A stretch of DNA of 8,448 nucleotides from Acidimicrobiia bacterium UBA1281 (lineage in GTDB: Bacteria > Actinomycetota > Acidimicrobiia > Actinomarinales > Actinomarinaceae). The translations under genes were made by a program, and so were the position numbers. Position 1 is the stretch's first letter, and the number at the start of each line of letters is the position of its first letter. The stretch is from NCBI GenBank assembly GCA_002308095.1, contig DBUV01000036.1, positions 1 to 8,448 on the forward strand, given 5' to 3'. Of this stretch, positions 1 to 5,908 are shown piece by piece. A model generated the notes under the pieces. The model was not told the origin of the DNA. It worked only from the letters and a program-made list of their open reading frames with translations, and searched no databases.

Positions 1-365
1 CAAGGGAAACCACCAAAGGGAAAGTATGATCTCAAGAGACCAAATCCACTGACAACCCCTATCAAAGCAAATATATTATTATTTGTTGTACTTCCAATAA
101 GGTTGAGTAATTTGCTGTAGAAGCCATACATTAAACCCATAAGAATAGTTAACGGAACCCATGCCTCATAACCAATAGATTGAATCCCAAATAAGATTAC
201 TCCATATGAAATAGTTCCAAAAATAAATCCTTTATTGAAGACTTTTTCGACGCTAATTACAGAACTATAAAAAAAATAAATTGATGGAAATATTAGATAC
301 CAATAATCGAAAGGTGGGAAGCTTAAAAAATATAGAGCTCCTCCAAGTGCTGCTTTTAGTAACAT
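1..365 (-). CDS. lnt: Apolipoprotein N-acyltransferase, N-terminal part (cut by window edge)
   Basis: The visible 121 residues run from an ATG at 365 to the window edge. Lnt transfers an acyl chain to the N-terminal cysteine of lipoproteins at the membrane. The sequence shows an N-terminal hydrophobic segment with 'LSFPPFDYW' (about residues 14-22), resembling the L-x-FPPF-x-W start of Lnt, then hydrophobic helices, and 'LRSYFPFGGFP' just before the edge, which matches the conserved 'LRG-x-PFGGFPW' segment; the two leftover bases (TG) fit the expected Trp. The catalytic nitrilase-like domain (Glu-Lys-Cys) lies outside the window, so activity cannot be judged. The Glu usually two residues before 'LR' appears to be Gly. 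It lies 37 bases after the transporter gene on the same strand and is probably the third gene of that operon. The start has only a weak GAAG upstream. Full Lnt is about 500 residues. Confidence 0.75.
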   Translation of the reverse strand, partial: MLLKAALGGALYFLSFPPFDYWYLIFPSIYFFYSSVISVEKVFNKGFIFGTISYGVILFGIQSIGYEAWVPLTILMGLMYGFYSKLLNLIGSTTNNNIFALIGVVSGFGLLRSYFPFGGFP

Positions 366-402
366 ATCTTCATATGTTAGTAATTACTGACAGTGAAATA
401 AA

Positions 403-1137
403 TCAAAATATACTTCTACATATGACTACTACTCCAGAAATTATTGAAAAATAGGTCACCATATTTGCTATGAGTGTATCTGAAACCATTGAAAAGATAG
501 AGGTAGAGAAGCGAATCCCTAATAAAACTGGAATTATTAAAAGTAAAAATAGAATTAAGTGATCTGAATATAAATTTCCCGTAACTACTAATAAAGAAAG
601 AGTAATTACAATTCCCAAAGTAAAAACAGCATTAAGCGATGGCCTAAACTCATCACCCTTTGTTCCTCTGTATAGTATTGCTACTGGTGGCCCCCCTATT
701 GCAGCAATCATTCCAAAAATGCCAGAAAGTGTTCCTGCAGTAAATGAATTCATTGGATTTCTTTTTACATTCCACCCAAAATAAGAACCGAGTCCAGCAC
801 TAAGTACTATGACCCCAACTGCAATTGACAATGGTTCAGGATCTAGGGTGGTTAGAAAGTATAGACCAATTGGGCCTCCAATAATTCGACCAACAATCAA
901 AAATTTCAAGGGTTTCCAATTCACTTTTGACTTCTCCCTAAAGAAAACTCTCAAAGCTAATGGAAAACCCAGTAGTGATAATAATTGAGGTACTAAAGAA
1001 GGATTGATTTGAACAATGATTGGAGATGCTATTACAGCAAAACCAAAGCCAAGAACACCTTGAACTGCTGCTGATATAAAAACAAGAAATGCAACGAATA
1101 TTAATTCTTGTAGGGATAGGTCAAAAGGTATGTTCAA
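403..1137 (-). CDS. TauE/SafE (TSUP) family membrane transporter/permease
   Basis: 244 residues, mostly hydrophobic, with about seven or eight predicted membrane helices. Two internally related motifs mark the TSUP fold: 'GVLGFGFAVIASPI' at residues 27-40 and 'GTLSGIFGMIAAIGGPP' at 135-151. The family moves sulfur-containing or small organic anions (sulfite, sulfoacetate, thiosulfate and others); the substrate cannot be read from sequence. The start is TTG at 1137, giving M-N-I-P-F; no other start lies near the N-terminus, and the TTG shares four bases (TTGA, 1134-1137) with the stop of the upstream SelW-like gene, the classic layout for translational coupling. It ends with TGA, then lnt follows after 37 bases. 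The pairing with a selenoprotein makes a selenium- or sulfur-anion substrate worth considering, but this is inference. Confidence 0.85.
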   Translation of the reverse strand: MNIPFDLSLQELIFVAFLVFISAAVQGVLGFGFAVIASPIIVQINPSLVPQLLSLLGFPLALRVFFREKSKVNWKPLKFLIVGRIIGGPIGLYFLTTLDPEPLSIAVGVIVLSAGLGSYFGWNVKRNPMNSFTAGTLSGIFGMIAAIGGPPVAILYRGTKGDEFRPSLNAVFTLGIVITLSLLVVTGNLYSDHLILFLLLIIPVLLGIRFSTSIFSMVSDTLIANMVTYFSIISGVVVICRSIF

Positions 1138-1370
1138 CTAAGTGCTTTTTCAATAAGACTTAGAACTTCGCCTTCTTCTGTGTGCCTTCCAGTTTCTAAT
1201 TTAGAATATAAAAGCTCTTCGTTTAGATAGAGTTCGAATACTCCACCAGATCCAGGAATTAAATTAATAGATTTAATTTTTTGACCATATATTTCTAAAA
1301 TGTCTTCAATCGTACTAACTGCACGAGGTGTGTAATTTCAAACTACACAAAATTCAAGTTTGATATCCAT
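1134..1370 (-). CDS. selW: SelW/Rdx-family thioredoxin-fold selenoprotein with in-frame UGA (Sec11)
   Basis: Reading the minus strand from ATG 1370 gives 78 residues if the TGA at 1338-1340 is read through. Family hallmarks lie on both sides of that codon: 'EFCVV' before it and 'NYTPRA' after it, so the motif is C8-V-V-U11-N-Y-T-P-R-A, where Rdx proteins have CxxC or CxxU followed by a conserved Y-x-P-R-A. Further on, 'LIPGSGGVFELYL' and 'KLETGRHTEEGEV' match the conserved glycine-rich strand and C-terminal segment of SelW/Rdx. Length is normal for the family (about 75-95). The family acts as a small cytosolic thiol/selenol redox protein. The natural stop is also TGA (1134-1136) and lacks a SECIS-type hairpin behind it. 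There is no clear Shine-Dalgarno; TACTAT seven bases before the ATG suggests a leaderless start. The alternative is a nonsense-mutated CxxC protein, but the position-perfect UGA and the hairpin favour Sec. Confidence 0.82.
1310..1326 (-). promoter_or_regulatory. Candidate bacterial SECIS hairpin after the UGA codon
   Basis: On the minus strand, 11 bases after the UGA, UCGUGC pairs with GUACGA (one G-U pair) around a five-base loop AGUUA. The loop starts 17 bases after the UGA and has G as its second base. Bacterial SECIS elements need a short stem placed roughly this far from the UGA and a G among the first two loop bases; the E. coli fdhF element also begins its apical loop (A-G-G-U...) at this distance. 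The bases also code for conserved residues (P-R-A-V-S-T), so both functions overlap. Confidence 0.65.
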
Positions 1371-1387
1371 AACACAAATAGTATCAT
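1360..1387 (+). promoter_or_regulatory. Sigma70-type promoter for the M3 peptidase gene
   Basis: TTGATA (1360-1365) and TATCAT (1382-1387) each match five of six consensus bases, with a 16-base spacer. The predicted transcript start, near 1394, leaves room for the strong ribosome-binding site AAAGGAGAGAG (1397-1407) directly before the ATG. The -35 lies inside the 5' end of the divergent selW gene. Confidence 0.5.
1378..1383 (-). promoter_or_regulatory. Possible -10 element for a leaderless selW-transporter-lnt transcript
   Basis: TACTAT on the minus strand (TAnnAT type) ends seven bases before the selW ATG, the spacing expected if transcription starts at the start codon. No convincing -35 is present. 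It overlaps the -10 proposed for pepF on the other strand. An alternative -10, TATGAT at 1383-1388, would give a short leader. Confidence 0.3.
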
Positions 1388-1407
1388 AAAAAACTCAAAG
1401 GAGAGAG

Positions 1408-3309
1408 ATGTTCGACTATTCAAATTTAACAAAAAAAGATCTTGTAAGTGATGTAGAGAGTACCTTCAAAAAAAGTAGCACTTTGATTCTAGAAATTAAA
1501 AATTCTGAAATTCCTGAAATTATGATGTTTGATTCGTTTGAAAGAATTATTGAAGATTTGTCAGGAAGAGTAGCTTTCCTAGCTGACGTAAGTGATTCAG
1601 AAGAGATTAGAAATTATGGCAACGAAGTCGAGTCTTTGATTGGTAATTATTTGATTGAGATATTTACAGATGTTGATTTGTTCAATAAATTTAATTTGAT
1701 TGATCCAACTCAATTAGATTTCGAATCAAAAAAATATCACGAAGAGCTTGAGAGAGACTTTATCGATGCGGGACACAATTTAGAAGAAAATAAAAAAATG
1801 AGATTAATTGAAATTGAGAAAAAATTAATAGATTTAGAAATAAATTTTTCAAAAAATATAGCAGATGATAAATCGGAAGTGTATTTTGAACCCTCTGAGC
1901 TGGCAGGACTCAGCGGAGGAGAGCTGGGAAGCTTAGAGTTTAAATCTGGAAAATATACTGTGACCATGTCTTACCCAGACGTAAATGCTGTTTTAGAAAA
2001 TTGTTCAGTTAGAAAATCTAGAGAATCCGTTTGGAAAGCTTTTAATAATAGGGCTGTGTCAATGAATTTACCTATTCTTAAAGAGACTGTTGTCCTCAGA
2101 AATGAAAAAGCCAAATTATTTGGCTTTGAAACATGGTCACAGTACAGACTGAAATACAGGATGGCAAAGAATCCAGATAATGTAAATAAAATGTACGACA
2201 GCTTAATTCCTGCACTTCAAAAATCGGCAGAAGCTGAAAAGATGGAACTATCGAGTGACAATATTGACCCAACAGATATATCACCTTGGGATATTAGATA
2301 CTTAATAACCAAGAGAAGAAATATGCTTAGCAATCTCGACAACAGTGAGTTGAAAAAGTATTTTTACATTCACGATGTAAAAGTTGAAATGTTTTCAATT
2401 TGTGAAGAAGTATTTGATATATCAATCAAACAAGAAGATTCTAAAACTGCTTGGCATGAAGATGTTGAACTTTGGTCTATATGGAATGAAAATGATATAA
2501 AAATAGCTTATTTTTATCTAGATTTATATCCCAGAAAAGGAAAGTTTACCCATGCAGCAGTTTTTGATATTTCTCCAGGTAGTCAAGATGGGGAGACCTT
2601 GCCTGTATGTTCAATGGTAACTAATTTTCCTAACCCAAATACGGGTGATGGGTTAATGAATTTTGATGAAGTAGAAACCCTATTTCATGAGTTTGGACAC
2701 GTTTTACATAATGGAATTGGTAAGTCAAAGTTTGCCAGATTTCTGGGTGCTAATGTTGAGTGGGACTTTGTAGAAGCTCCCAGTCAAATAATGGAACATT
2801 GGGTTTGGAAAAGTGAATGCTTAAAAAGATTTTCTAAAAACATCGAAACTGGTGAAGTATTTAGTGCAGAACTAAGTGAAAAAATAAATGAAACAAAAAA
2901 TATAGGGATTAGCTTGTTAACACTCCGACAAGTGTCTTTCGGCTTGGCAGACCAACACCTACATGGTTTAGACTTTGCTGATGATCTCGATGAGGTGGAA
3001 AAGAACTCTCAAAAGGTAACAACTTTAGAATATCCCAATGATGTTAATCATCTTGGTTGTTTTGGACATTTGTTGGGTGGATATGATGCTGCTTATTATG
3101 GGTATCTCTGGGCTGACATAATTGGAGATGATTTGTTCAGTAGGTTTGAAAAGGAAGGTGTTCTCTCAAAAAGTGTTGGTGTTGAATACAAACAAAAAAT
3201 ACTCTCTGTTGGTGGTTCCAGAAACGCTGAAGATATGGTCGAGGATTTTCTTGGAAGAAAATGGAATGATAAAGCTTTTCTAGACCAGAAAAAATTAACG
3301 AAATCTTGA
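1408..3309 (+). CDS. M3A-family zinc metallo-oligopeptidase (thimet oligopeptidase/Dcp/OpdA-like)
   Basis: 633 residues, cytosolic, with no signal peptide visible. It should cleave short peptides. The zinc site is intact: H427-E428-F-G-H431 supplies two ligands and the catalytic Glu, and E456 in 'DFVEAPSQ' sits exactly 25 residues after H431, where thimet oligopeptidase has its third ligand. The C-terminal 'GYDAAYYGYLWAD' (near 565-577) matches the tyrosine-bearing segment that closes over substrate in M3A enzymes. The N-terminal half is the usual long helical domain. It is somewhat shorter than the typical 650-700 residues. The ATG at 1408 has a strong AAAGGAGAGAG just upstream. It ends in TGA. 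It stands as a likely single-gene unit, divergent from selW; the next plus-strand gene has its own control region. M3A versus the PepF-type M3B branch is decided by the HEFGHxLH and DFVEAPSQ motifs. Confidence 0.93.
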   Translation: MFDYSNLTKKDLVSDVESTFKKSSTLILEIKNSEIPEIMMFDSFERIIEDLSGRVAFLADVSDSEEIRNYGNEVESLIGNYLIEIFTDVDLFNKFNLIDPTQLDFESKKYHEELERDFIDAGHNLEENKKMRLIEIEKKLIDLEINFSKNIADDKSEVYFEPSELAGLSGGELGSLEFKSGKYTVTMSYPDVNAVLENCSVRKSRESVWKAFNNRAVSMNLPILKETVVLRNEKAKLFGFETWSQYRLKYRMAKNPDNVNKMYDSLIPALQKSAEAEKMELSSDNIDPTDISPWDIRYLITKRRNMLSNLDNSELKKYFYIHDVKVEMFSICEEVFDISIKQEDSKTAWHEDVELWSIWNENDIKIAYFYLDLYPRKGKFTHAAVFDISPGSQDGETLPVCSMVTNFPNPNTGDGLMNFDEVETLFHEFGHVLHNGIGKSKFARFLGANVEWDFVEAPSQIMEHWVWKSECLKRFSKNIETGEVFSAELSEKINETKNIGISLLTLRQVSFGLADQHLHGLDFADDLDEVEKNSQKVTTLEYPNDVNHLGCFGHLLGGYDAAYYGYLWADIIGDDLFSRFEKEGVLSKSVGVEYKQKILSVGGSRNAEDMVEDFLGRKWNDKAFLDQKKLTKS

Positions 3310-3345
3310 AGAAATGCTTGCATCCTGTTGATAAAGTTGTTAACC

Positions 3346-3363
3346 TTGTGAATATATTCACAA
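3346..3363. promoter_or_regulatory. Perfect 18-bp palindrome of CRP/GlxR operator type
   Basis: TTGTGAATATATTCACAA is a perfect inverted repeat containing TGTGA-N6-TCACA, the consensus half-sites of CRP and of actinobacterial CRP-like regulators such as GlxR. It lies between pepF and the small C/H-rich gene, ending 16 bases before that gene's ATG. A possible -10 (TATATT, 3353-3358) sits inside the palindrome, with TTGATA (3328-3333) as a -35 at a long 19-base spacing. Binding here would overlap RNA polymerase, so repression is more likely than activation. No U-tract follows, so it does not look like a terminator. Confidence 0.6.
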
Positions 3364-3379
3364 ACTATAAAGGAATGAA

Positions 3380-3574
3380 ATGACTGACGGACTAAAAGCA
3401 AGTCAAATTAAAGGTGGAATAAGACCTTCAAAAAGTTTTGACCAGGGCAGAGTATGCAAAGACGAATCATGTAGCACTCAATTAAGTATCTACAACAAAA
3501 GAGATCATTGTTTTAATCACGCTCCAGTAAAATACCCTCGAGTTAGAGGCCGTATCTTGCAAGAAACTGCTTAA
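3380..3574 (+). CDS. Small conserved-type protein with putative Cys3His zinc site
   Basis: 64 residues with no recognised name. The N-terminus carries 'GGIRPSKSFDQGRV', the middle has C26-x4-C31, then 'TQLSIYN' and C44-x2-H47, and the end is basic, 'YPRVRGRIL'. C26, C31, C44 and H47 could bind one zinc; the C-x4-C...C-x2-H layout with a basic tail suggests a small nucleic-acid-binding or regulatory zinc ribbon, which is inference. I recall similar short proteins ('LS-x-YN-x4-C-x2-H', 'YPRVRGR') as hypothetical proteins in Actinobacteria but cannot assign a function. The ATG at 3380 has AAAGGA (3369-3374) five bases upstream; a tiny ATG-AAA-TGA frame (3375-3383) overlaps the start codon. It is downstream of the CRP-type palindrome, and separated by 61 bases from copZ, with which it might be co-transcribed. 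Confidence 0.72.
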   Translation: MTDGLKASQIKGGIRPSKSFDQGRVCKDESCSTQLSIYNKRDHCFNHAPVKYPRVRGRILQETA

Positions 3575-3601
3575 TCACAACAGAAGCTAAATAACAAATA
3601 C

Positions 3602-3628
3602 AGCCTATAAACCTGAGCCTATTAAGGT
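3602..3628 (+). promoter_or_regulatory. Repeat-bearing leader upstream of copZ (possible metal-responsive promoter)
   Basis: The heptamer AGCCTAT occurs twice (3602-3608 and 3616-3622), and ACCT (3611-3614) faces AGGT (3625-3628) as a weak inverted repeat. TATAAA (3606-3611) could be a -10, with no good -35. AAGG (3624-3627) is the ribosome-binding site for the ATG at 3636. A copper-sensing regulator site would be expected here, but the arms are too short to name one. Confidence 0.25.
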
Positions 3629-3635
3629 CTAAACT

Positions 3636-3839
3636 ATGGATGAAAAATTTACCGTTCCAGAAATAAGCTGCGGGCATTGTAAAGAGACGATAGAAAAAAC
3701 TCTAGACATTCCTGGTATCTCTAATGTATCAGTAGATATCGATACAAAATCGGTATCTTTAAATATCTCAGATAGTGTTGAAATGAAAACTGTAGCTACC
3801 TTACTTGATGAACAAGGCTACACCGTTGTCACAAGTTAA
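3636..3839 (+). CDS. copZ: CopZ-like copper chaperone (single HMA domain)
   Basis: 67 residues forming one ferredoxin-like heavy-metal-associated domain. The metal site is C12-G-H-C15 in 'ISCGHCKETIEKTL', followed by 'ISNVSVDIDTKSVSLNI' as the next two strands and 'LLDEQGYTV' at the end, as in CopZ. It should bind Cu(I) in the cytosol and pass it to the P-type ATPase encoded by the next gene. The ATG at 3636 has AAGG eight bases upstream. The copA frame starts inside its last codons in the +1 register, so the two are almost certainly one operon and translationally coupled. The C-terminal domain is complete, so this is not a broken copA N-terminus. Confidence 0.9.
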   Translation: MDEKFTVPEISCGHCKETIEKTLDIPGISNVSVDIDTKSVSLNISDSVEMKTVATLLDEQGYTVVTS

Positions 3840-5871
3840 AAATACATTAACACTGGACCTTGAAGGAATGACTTGTGCTGCATGCGCAGCAAGAATTGAA
3901 AGAGTGATTTCTAAAAACGAATCTATCGATTCAGTATCTGTTAACTTTCCTTTAAAGAAAGCAGTTATAAAGTATCAGCAAAATATTAATATTGATGAAC
4001 TAATCCAAAAAATTAGTTCTATTGGCTACTCTGCAGATATTTCTACTCCAAAAGAGGAAGTGAAGGTGAGCTACAAAAATACTTTCCTTATTCCATTTAT
4101 TTCTCTAGTTCTTTCAGCTGGTATCTCTCGTGGTTTCAATACTGATAATTCGATAATCTCATACTTCTTGGGTTTTATTGTTATATTCATCTTTGGAAGA
4201 CGCTTCCATATATCGGCATTAAAAAAGATTAAACACCTTGAATTTAATATGGATACACTTATATCCCTCGGGAGCTTAAGTTCAGTTGCTGTGTCTTTAC
4301 TTCCTTCAAGCAACAGTGATATGTTCCTCGATGCGGGAGCTTATATTGTTTCATTCGTACTATTTGGAAAAGCTGTTGAAGAAATTTCGATAAAAGACTC
4401 TGTTAATGTTTCAGAAGCTATAAAAAACTCTCGTCCTCAAAATGCAAAAGTTCTGTCAGAGGAAAGTATTGTAATTACAAAAGTTTCAGATTTAAAAACT
4501 GGTGACTTAATAGGTATTTCTCCTGGGGAAATTATTCCAATTGATGGAGTCATAAAAACAGGTAATTCTTCTACTAATGAAGATTTTTTAACTGGTGAGT
4601 CTAGACCTATTGATAAAAGTGTTGGAGACACGGTTTTAGCTGGAAGCATAAATTTAGACGGGTATTTAGAAGTTGAAGTTAAAGAGGGTGCTGTCTCGAC
4701 GTACGACTTTATAGAAGCTTTAATTTTGGAAGCACAATCAACCACTCCAGCTATTCAAAAATCTCTTGATAAGATAACCCAATTTTTTGTACCTTCTATT
4801 TTGATTCTTAGCTTGTTCACCTTTGTTTACAGATATTCAATATTAGAAATTGATTTAATTAGATCTTTAGAAATTGCTATATCTGTTTTGGTGATAGCTT
4901 GTCCTTGTGCGCTAGGTTTAGCTACACCAATAATCCTCTACAAAGCATCTTCTCTTGCATATAGCGATGGCTATATATTTAAAAACTTTGATAAATTACA
5001 GAATATTAAACAATTAAAAAAAATTATATTTGATAAAACTGGAACCCTTACATCTGGGATATTCAATATTACAAAAATTGATACTTCGAATTCTAACTTG
5101 TCGGAGGAAAGTGTTCTATCTTTTGTAGCAAGTATAGAAATCAAATCTAATCACCCCGTTGCAAAAAGTTTAGTTTTAGAAGCAGAGAAAAGAGAGCTTC
5201 CTCTTTTTGTGTCTAATGAAGTAAGAGAAGATATTGGTTCAGGTATTCGTGGAATAGTTGATGGAATTCAAGTTATTGTAAAAAGAAAAAAAGGAGTGGA
5301 AAATATTTTAGAAGTCTCAATTGGAGATGAGAATGTATTTATAGTCCTTGAAGAAGACTTGACCGTAAACGATTCGTTATTGAAAAAAATAAAAAAAGAT
5401 TATGACATATCAATCTTGTCTGGTGATAATTTAGAAAAAGTAGAAACTCTCGCAAAAAAAATAGGTATTGATCATGCACTCGGTGACCAAACACCTGAGG
5501 ATAAACTTAAATATGTAAAAAGAATGCAGGAGTCTGAAGGAGTTATTTTTATTGGTGATGGAATTAACGACTCTCCGTCATTACAACAAGCTGATGTTTC
5601 TATTACTACTTCGGTTAGCAGCCAGATTGCCCAGGCTTCAAGTGATGTTGTTATTCAAAAAGGAGGGTTAGAAAAAATACTCAATATAAGAAATCTTGCC
5701 ACAAAAAGTAGCAAGAGAGTTCGTCAAAATTTGTTTCTAGCATTCATTTATAACACTTTAATGATTCCGGTAGCAGTCTCAGGAAATATATCTCCAAAAT
5801 TAGGAGCTCTCGCTATGGCACTATCTAGTATTTCTGTTGTTATAAATTCTTCTAGAAAACTAACAAATTAG
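3808..5871 (+). CDS. copA: Cu(+)-exporting P1B-type ATPase
   Basis: About 687 residues. In order: an N-terminal HMA domain with C23-A-A-C26 in 'GMTCAACAARIE'; membrane helices; actuator TGES (262-265); the transmembrane copper site C365-P-C367; phosphorylation site D409-K-T-G-T; the HP motif of P1B ATPases (H449-P450); 'GSGIRG' in the nucleotide domain; and GDGIND ending at D588. Helix 7 'NLFLAFIYN' and helix 8 'MALSS' carry the N, Y, M and S residues that define the Cu(I) subgroup. It should pump Cu(I) out of the cytosol using ATP. It is rather short for the family (usually over 720), with one HMA only. Start choice: ATG 3808 has no ribosome-binding site; TTG 3826 has AAGG (3813-3816) nine bases upstream and still precedes the HMA domain. 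Either overlaps copZ. I kept the ATG. Confidence 0.93.
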   Translation: MNKATPLSQVKNTLTLDLEGMTCAACAARIERVISKNESIDSVSVNFPLKKAVIKYQQNINIDELIQKISSIGYSADISTPKEEVKVSYKNTFLIPFISLVLSAGISRGFNTDNSIISYFLGFIVIFIFGRRFHISALKKIKHLEFNMDTLISLGSLSSVAVSLLPSSNSDMFLDAGAYIVSFVLFGKAVEEISIKDSVNVSEAIKNSRPQNAKVLSEESIVITKVSDLKTGDLIGISPGEIIPIDGVIKTGNSSTNEDFLTGESRPIDKSVGDTVLAGSINLDGYLEVEVKEGAVSTYDFIEALILEAQSTTPAIQKSLDKITQFFVPSILILSLFTFVYRYSILEIDLIRSLEIAISVLVIACPCALGLATPIILYKASSLAYSDGYIFKNFDKLQNIKQLKKIIFDKTGTLTSGIFNITKIDTSNSNLSEESVLSFVASIEIKSNHPVAKSLVLEAEKRELPLFVSNEVREDIGSGIRGIVDGIQVIVKRKKGVENILEVSIGDENVFIVLEEDLTVNDSLLKKIKKDYDISILSGDNLEKVETLAKKIGIDHALGDQTPEDKLKYVKRMQESEGVIFIGDGINDSPSLQQADVSITTSVSSQIAQASSDVVIQKGGLEKILNIRNLATKSSKRVRQNLFLAFIYNTLMIPVAVSGNISPKLGALAMALSSISVVINSSRKLTN

Positions 5872-5879
5872 TTTCTAGA
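5851..5879 (+). terminator. Bulged hairpin spanning the copA stop codon
   Basis: TCTAGAAAACTAA (5851-5863) pairs with TTAGTTTCTAGA (5868-5879) around the loop CAAA, giving 12 pairs with one bulged A. The copA TAG (5869-5871) lies in the 3' arm. No run of U follows, so it is not a textbook intrinsic terminator; it may stabilise the copA 3' end or separate copA from the next gene. Confidence 0.4.
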
Positions 5880-5896
5880 TAAATCTTCACATTGGT

Positions 5897-5902
5897 TAAC
5901 AT
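5897..5902 (+). promoter_or_regulatory. -10 element for leaderless start of the PAC2 gene
   Basis: TAACAT (TAnnnT type) ends six bases before the PAC2 ATG, so transcription would start at or next to the start codon. No Shine-Dalgarno is visible before that ATG, which agrees with a leaderless mRNA. No clear -35; the copA 3' hairpin occupies that position. Confidence 0.45.
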
Positions 5903-5908
5903 TTTGTT

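Noticed and set aside
1134..1370. Reading the in-frame TGA as evidence for an alternative genetic code (UGA = Trp)
   Set aside because: TGA ends pepF (3307-3309) and the transporter gene (403-405), and no other recognised gene contains an internal TGA. The codon sits on the Cys/Sec position, not on a Trp position.
1737..1967. Minus-strand open frame inside the M3 peptidase gene
   Set aside because: Serine-rich shadow of a well-supported gene with no family motif; the same applies to the minus-strand frames at 2096-2284, 3096-3401, 4071-4313, 4437-4745 and 5907-6251.
3310..3345. Possible terminator after the M3 peptidase gene (ATGC-TT-GCAT)
   Set aside because: Four-base arms with a two-base loop cannot form a stable hairpin and no T-run follows.
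3780..3870. Programmed frameshift joining copZ and copA into a two-HMA pump
   Set aside because: copA lies in the +1 frame and no slippery heptamer or stimulatory structure is evident; both proteins have complete domains with their own starts. Ordinary overlapping genes explain it.
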